NCBI GenBank assembly: GCA_003488105.1
Contig: DNMS01000230.1
Location: 1-7,564, forward strand
Length of the DNA: 7,564 nt
From: Rhodospirillaceae bacterium
Lineage (GTDB): Bacteria; Pseudomonadota; Alphaproteobacteria; Rhodospirillales_A; Casp-alpha2
Reading direction: 5' to 3'
Shown here: positions 5,196 to 7,564 of the stretch, piece by piece
Position numbering within the stretch: the first letter of the stretch is position 1
How the letters are laid out: each line of letters begins with the position of its first letter
Notes under the pieces: model-generated
Seen by the model: the letters and a program-made list of their open reading frames with translations, nothing else
Told to the model about the DNA's origin: nothing
Databases searched by the model: none
Position numbers and translations under genes: made by a program

Positions 5196-5959
5196 TTGTA
5201 CAACGGCGCGATCCAGCGCGGCGGCAGGCCGGCATAGTACAGGCCCAGGCAAAACAGGTTACGCAGCGGACGCAGCCACCAACCACCCTTGCGATAACGC
5301 AGGGCCGAGGTCGTGACGGCCGAGGGCAGGGGAGTCAGGCGATTGTTGCCGATGCGGCGCACCAGGTCCACGTCCTCCATCAGCAGCAGGGGTTGGTAGC
5401 CTTCGAGGAAGTCGTAGAACGGCCGCGAAATCACCAATCCCTGGTCGCCATAAGGCAGGCCCAGATGCCTGGCCCGCCAGTTGGCCAAGTCTTCCACCCG
5501 CCGCGCTTGCGGCGCCGGATCGTCCAGGATCAGTTGGAAGTATCCGGCCCGGAAATGGTTTTCCCGGTTACCGGTGAAGCCGCGCAGGATGATCTGCCAG
5601 CCGCGTTGCAGGGCGCTGTCCGCGTGCAAAAACAGAAGCCACGGCGCCGCCGCCGCCGCCGCACCGGCGGCCAACTGCGGTCCGCGCCCTTGGGGGGATG
5701 CGACGACCTTGGCGTCGAAGGCGCGGGCGATGCGTTGGGTTCCGTCGGTCGAGCCGCCGTCGGCGACGATGACCTCGAAATCGATGCCGCCGCCGGACAG
5801 GCTGTCCAGGGCGCGGCCCAGGGTCGTGGCGGCGTTCAGGGTGGGGATGACGATGCTGAGGGTCGGGGGCACGATGTTCCGCGCGGCGACGGGCGGCGTG
5901 TCCGGTATTTCTTCGTCGGCATCTTCCGGCGGCTCGTTATCTGGCGGCAGATCGCTCAC
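5192..5959 (-). CDS. TIGR04283 family glycosyltransferase (GT2-type)
   Basis: This is a 255-aa family 2 glycosyltransferase of the rSAM/selenodomain-associated transferase 2 group (arsenosugar biosynthesis glycosyltransferase in current naming). Motifs are SIVIPTLNAATTL (35-47), VADGGSTDGT (65-74), the family signature GRGPQLAAGA (91-100), LFLHADS (109-115) with the metal-binding DXD-like Asp, LPYGDQGLVISR (168-179) and LMEDVDLVRR (193-202). The C-terminal Trp/Leu-rich stretch ending LPPRWIAPLYK may be membrane-associated. The start is GTG at 5959 with GGAG upstream on the minus strand. The first 30 residues form an acidic, Pro-rich extension (DNEPPEDADEEIPD) not needed for the fold. A short GCC repeat tract encodes six alanines (100-105). 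The gene is coupled to the DUF2064 gene, a pairing commonly seen for these two families. Confidence 0.92.
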   Translation of the reverse strand: MSDLPPDNEPPEDADEEIPDTPPVAARNIVPPTLSIVIPTLNAATTLGRALDSLSGGGIDFEVIVADGGSTDGTQRIARAFDAKVVASPQGRGPQLAAGAAAAAAPWLLFLHADSALQRGWQIILRGFTGNRENHFRAGYFQLILDDPAPQARRVEDLANWRARHLGLPYGDQGLVISRPFYDFLEGYQPLLLMEDVDLVRRIGNNRLTPLPSAVTTSALRYRKGGWWLRPLRNLFCLGLYYAGLPPRWIAPLYK

Positions 5960-6026
5960 GGCATCAGGCTCCGATGGCGGCGCGGCACCGGCAGGGGCTC
6001 ATGGCAGGCGTCGGAAAGGCCGGGGG

Positions 6027-6149
6027 TCAGCGCCGGGGGCGCTGCTGCGGGCGGTTGCGCACGGGGATCGGCACGGGCGCCGGCGGCGGAGCCAGAAGTT
6101 CGGCCAGACCGTCGAGGATGCCGTCGATGATTTCCTTGATCTTGCTCAT
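6027..6149 (-). CDS. Possible 40-aa protein, amphipathic helix plus Pro-rich tail
   Basis: Starting at the ATG at 6149, the frame encodes MSKIKEIIDGILDGLAELLA, a regular amphipathic helix, followed by PPPAPVPIPVRNRPQQRPRR, a proline/arginine-rich tail. GGGGAC sits just before the start and could serve as a ribosome binding site. The longer frame to 6245 adds Arg-rich sequence with no start context, so the short form is favoured. The gene lies 67 bases upstream of the TIGR04283 glycosyltransferase start on the same strand and could be its operon leader. The helix-then-PVPIPVR pattern looks like real protein instead of a shadow frame, but I recognise no family and nothing confirms expression. 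Confidence 0.45.
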   Translation of the reverse strand: MSKIKEIIDGILDGLAELLAPPPAPVPIPVRNRPQQRPRR

Positions 6150-6302
6150 GTCCCCATGCCCAGACCATGTTATTCCGCGGCGGGCCGGAAAACGTCCAGC
6201 CCGTAACCTTAACGAAACTCTAACAAACCATGGCGGCTCTGTCACCGGGACTCTTGTCCAGGTGCGTGGGGTGGCGGCCCGTCGTGTGGGCAGACTGGCG
6301 GT

Positions 6303-6524
6303 TTAGCGCCGGGTGATGGTGATCGGGCGGCCCGCCTGATGGTAGATCAGGCCATGGGGAGGCGATTTCTGATCGTCCTCCTCGCAACGGTATTGCGACG
6401 TTTCCGCCGCGTTGGGGGCGTCCGGCACGTTCAGGACGATCAGCTTGCGGGCTTCTTCGCTGCTCGAGGCCTTGACCCAGAACGAATCTCCGTCGGCGAC
6501 GGGATAGATATGGAAATTGGGCAA
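6303..6524 (-). CDS. Hypothetical 73-aa cytoplasmic protein
   Basis: I do not recognise a family. With the TTG start at 6524 the protein reads MPNFHIYPVADGDSFWVKAS, followed by SSEEARKLIVLNVPDAPNAAET, then an acidic/Cys stretch (YRCEEDDQKS) and a basic C-terminus (GRPITITRR). The TTG is preferred because AAGGAG lies six bases before it on the minus strand. The ATG at 6554 and the TTG at 6617 in the same frame lack such a site, and the sequence between them (SLAPANSY and so on) looks unstructured. No signal peptide or membrane segment is present. It is divergent from the radical SAM gene across an AT-rich spacer and lies 153 bases upstream of the possible 40-aa gene. The pattern of an SFWVKASSSEEAR strand-helix unit suggests a small alpha/beta fold, an inference only. 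Confidence 0.7.
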   Translation of the reverse strand: MPNFHIYPVADGDSFWVKASSSEEARKLIVLNVPDAPNAAETSQYRCEEDDQKSPPHGLIYHQAGRPITITRR

Positions 6525-6530
6525 TGCGGT

Positions 6531-6536
6531 CTCCTT
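6531..6536 (-). promoter_or_regulatory. Shine-Dalgarno AAGGAG deciding a TTG start
   Basis: AAGGAG on the minus strand (CTCCTT on the plus strand) stands six bases before the TTG at 6524. It is the strongest ribosome binding site in this frame and supports the 73-aa form of the downstream protein over the longer forms. Confidence 0.6.
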
Positions 6537-6599
6537 GCTGCCGGTGGCGAGCATATAGGAGTTGGCGGGCGCAAGCGAGGGAACTCGGCGGCCTTCATG

Positions 6600-6669
6600 T
6601 GATACTGCGTACAACAATCACCATCATAAATGTTCTTGTATTGTTCTTATGTCGCGATATCCTCATCCC
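6600..6669. promoter_or_regulatory. AT-rich divergent promoter region
   Basis: This spacer separates the 73-aa gene (minus) from the radical SAM gene (plus) and is clearly AT-richer than its flanks. On the minus strand TATGAT (6628-6623) is a good -10 candidate, though no clear -35 lies at the right distance. GTTCTT occurs twice, at 6632-6637 and 6643-6648. The position makes promoter function likely; exact elements are not established. Confidence 0.35.
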
Positions 6670-7564
6670 ATGTCGACATCTTTCAAATCCGGGGGTGCCA
6701 CGAAGGGGCGAGGTGCCGTTTCGAACCAGGACGGCCGCTTCGAGCGCCTGACGCGGGAGGCCGTGGACGACGGATGGAGGGATGACGACGACCTGCCGCC
6801 GCCGCGCACCCAGGTCCTCCCCGACACGGCGCGCAAGGTGATTGCGCGTAACACCTCGCCCGACATTCCCTTCGACCGTTCGCTCAATCCTTACCGCGGC
6901 TGCGAACACGGCTGCGTCTATTGCTTCGCGCGGCCGAGCCATGCCTATCTGGGGCTGTCGCCGGGGCTGGATTTCGAAACCAAGCTGTTCGCCAAGCATG
7001 ACGCGGCGGAATTACTGCGCCGCGAACTGGCGGCCAGGTCCTACCGCTGCCAGACCCTGCAACTGGGCGCCAATACGGACCCCTATCAGCCGATCGAACG
7101 GCGGTTCGGGATTACCCGCGGCGTGTTGGAGGTTCTGGCCGCCTGCAACCATCCCGTCTCCATCACCACCAAGTCGGATCTGGTGCTGCGTGATCTCGAC
7201 ATCCTGGCGCCCATGGCGGCCAAGGGGTTGGCGTCGGTCGCGGTTTCCGTGACGACCCTGGACCGGCGGCTGGCGCGGCGGCTTGAACCGCGGGCGCCGA
7301 CGGCGGCCAAGCGCCTGCGCGCTGTTGAAGGTCTGTCGCGCGCCGGCGTGCCCGTGACGGTGCTGGCCGCACCCATGATCCCGGCTCTTAACGACATGGA
7401 ACTGGACGCCATCATCGCGGCGGGCGCGCGGGCGGGGGCGACGGCGGCGGGCTATGTTCTGCTGCGCCTGCCAGGTGAGGTCGCGGATCTGTTCGCTGAA
7501 TGGCTGCAGGCCCATTACCCGGACCGGGCGACGCGGGTTCTGAACCGCGTGCGGGCAAGCCGCG
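6670..7564 (+). CDS. PA0069 family radical SAM protein (partial, 3' end outside window)
   Basis: The frame stays open to the right edge, giving 298 codons of a protein usually around 350-380 aa. It carries the radical SAM cluster motif in the form NPYRGCEHGCVYCFARPSH, with C78, C82 and C85 as the 4Fe-4S ligands, preceded by ARNTSPDIPFDRSLN. Further family features are LQLGANTDPYQPIE, then ITTKSDLVLRDLDIL, the AVSVTTLD segment, LEPRAPTAAKRLRAV, VTVLAAPMIPALND and LLRLPGEVADLF. These match the PA0069/Rv2578c group of SplB-like radical SAM proteins, whose substrate is unknown. The ATG at 6670 lacks an evident ribosome binding site; an in-frame ATG at 6649 is an alternative. The first ~45 residues are a polar, Asp-rich extension. 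It is not the ArsS-type radical SAM enzyme expected to accompany the two glycosyltransferases. Confidence 0.92.
   Translation, partial: MSTSFKSGGATKGRGAVSNQDGRFERLTREAVDDGWRDDDDLPPPRTQVLPDTARKVIARNTSPDIPFDRSLNPYRGCEHGCVYCFARPSHAYLGLSPGLDFETKLFAKHDAAELLRRELAARSYRCQTLQLGANTDPYQPIERRFGITRGVLEVLAACNHPVSITTKSDLVLRDLDILAPMAAKGLASVAVSVTTLDRRLARRLEPRAPTAAKRLRAVEGLSRAGVPVTVLAAPMIPALNDMELDAIIAAGARAGATAAGYVLLRLPGEVADLFAEWLQAHYPDRATRVLNRVRASR

Noticed and set aside
5646..5662. GCC trinucleotide tract
   Set aside because: Five perfect units plus two bases encode a poly-Ala run where family members normally carry Ala/Gly; too short to call a phase-variable repeat.
5956..6168. 70-aa minus-strand frame upstream of the glycosyltransferase
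   Set aside because: His/Arg/Pro-rich composition with no motif; it overlaps the more protein-like 40-aa frame and the glycosyltransferase start.
5393..6206. Long plus-strand open frames opposite the TIGR04283 gene
   Set aside because: Antisense shadows of a well-supported glycosyltransferase in GC-rich DNA; Arg/Gly/Ala-rich with no motifs.
6670..7564. Radical SAM gene as the missing partner of the rSAM/selenodomain-associated glycosyltransferases
   Set aside because: Its motifs place it in the PA0069/SplB-like group, it lies on the opposite strand and is separated by other genes, so no functional link is supported.

Overview
The window is high-GC DNA from what is probably an alphaproteobacterium, perhaps Rhodospirillales-like. 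This is inferred from codon and base composition, the gene set, and a cluster of GANTC sites (CcrM-type methylation motif) beside DnaA boxes. No rRNA, tRNA or CRISPR array is visible, and the taxonomic call is soft.

Layout, left to right. A soluble lytic murein transglycosylase (slt), open at the left edge, overlaps moaB (molybdenum cofactor synthesis) by 32 bases. Right after moaB lies about 580 bases of much more AT-rich DNA holding a decayed, probably frameshifted membrane-protein gene. The island is bounded by two diverged copies of the 3' end of moaB, which resembles a remnant of an element, or of a gene replacement, at the end of moaB. Next come a small secreted protein (92 aa), a 316-base intergenic region with a hairpin and a paired inverted DnaA box plus three GANTC sites, and two paralogous membrane-anchored proteins (163 and 162 aa) that share a conserved cysteine pair and look distantly FliL-like.

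On the minus strand, converging on the second paralog, is a translationally coupled pair of glycosyltransferases of the TIGR04283 (GT2-type) and TIGR04282 (DUF2064) families. These are often found together and are linked by annotation to arsenosugar or other rSAM-associated pathways. Upstream of them on the same strand are a possible 40-aa protein and a 73-aa hypothetical protein whose TTG start is supported by a strong ribosome binding site. Divergent from the latter, a PA0069-family radical SAM protein runs off the right edge.

There is no single obvious multi-gene system. The most original signals are the moaB 3'-end duplication around foreign DNA, the DnaA-box/GANTC intergenic region, and the unrecognised Cys-pair paralogs directly downstream of it.
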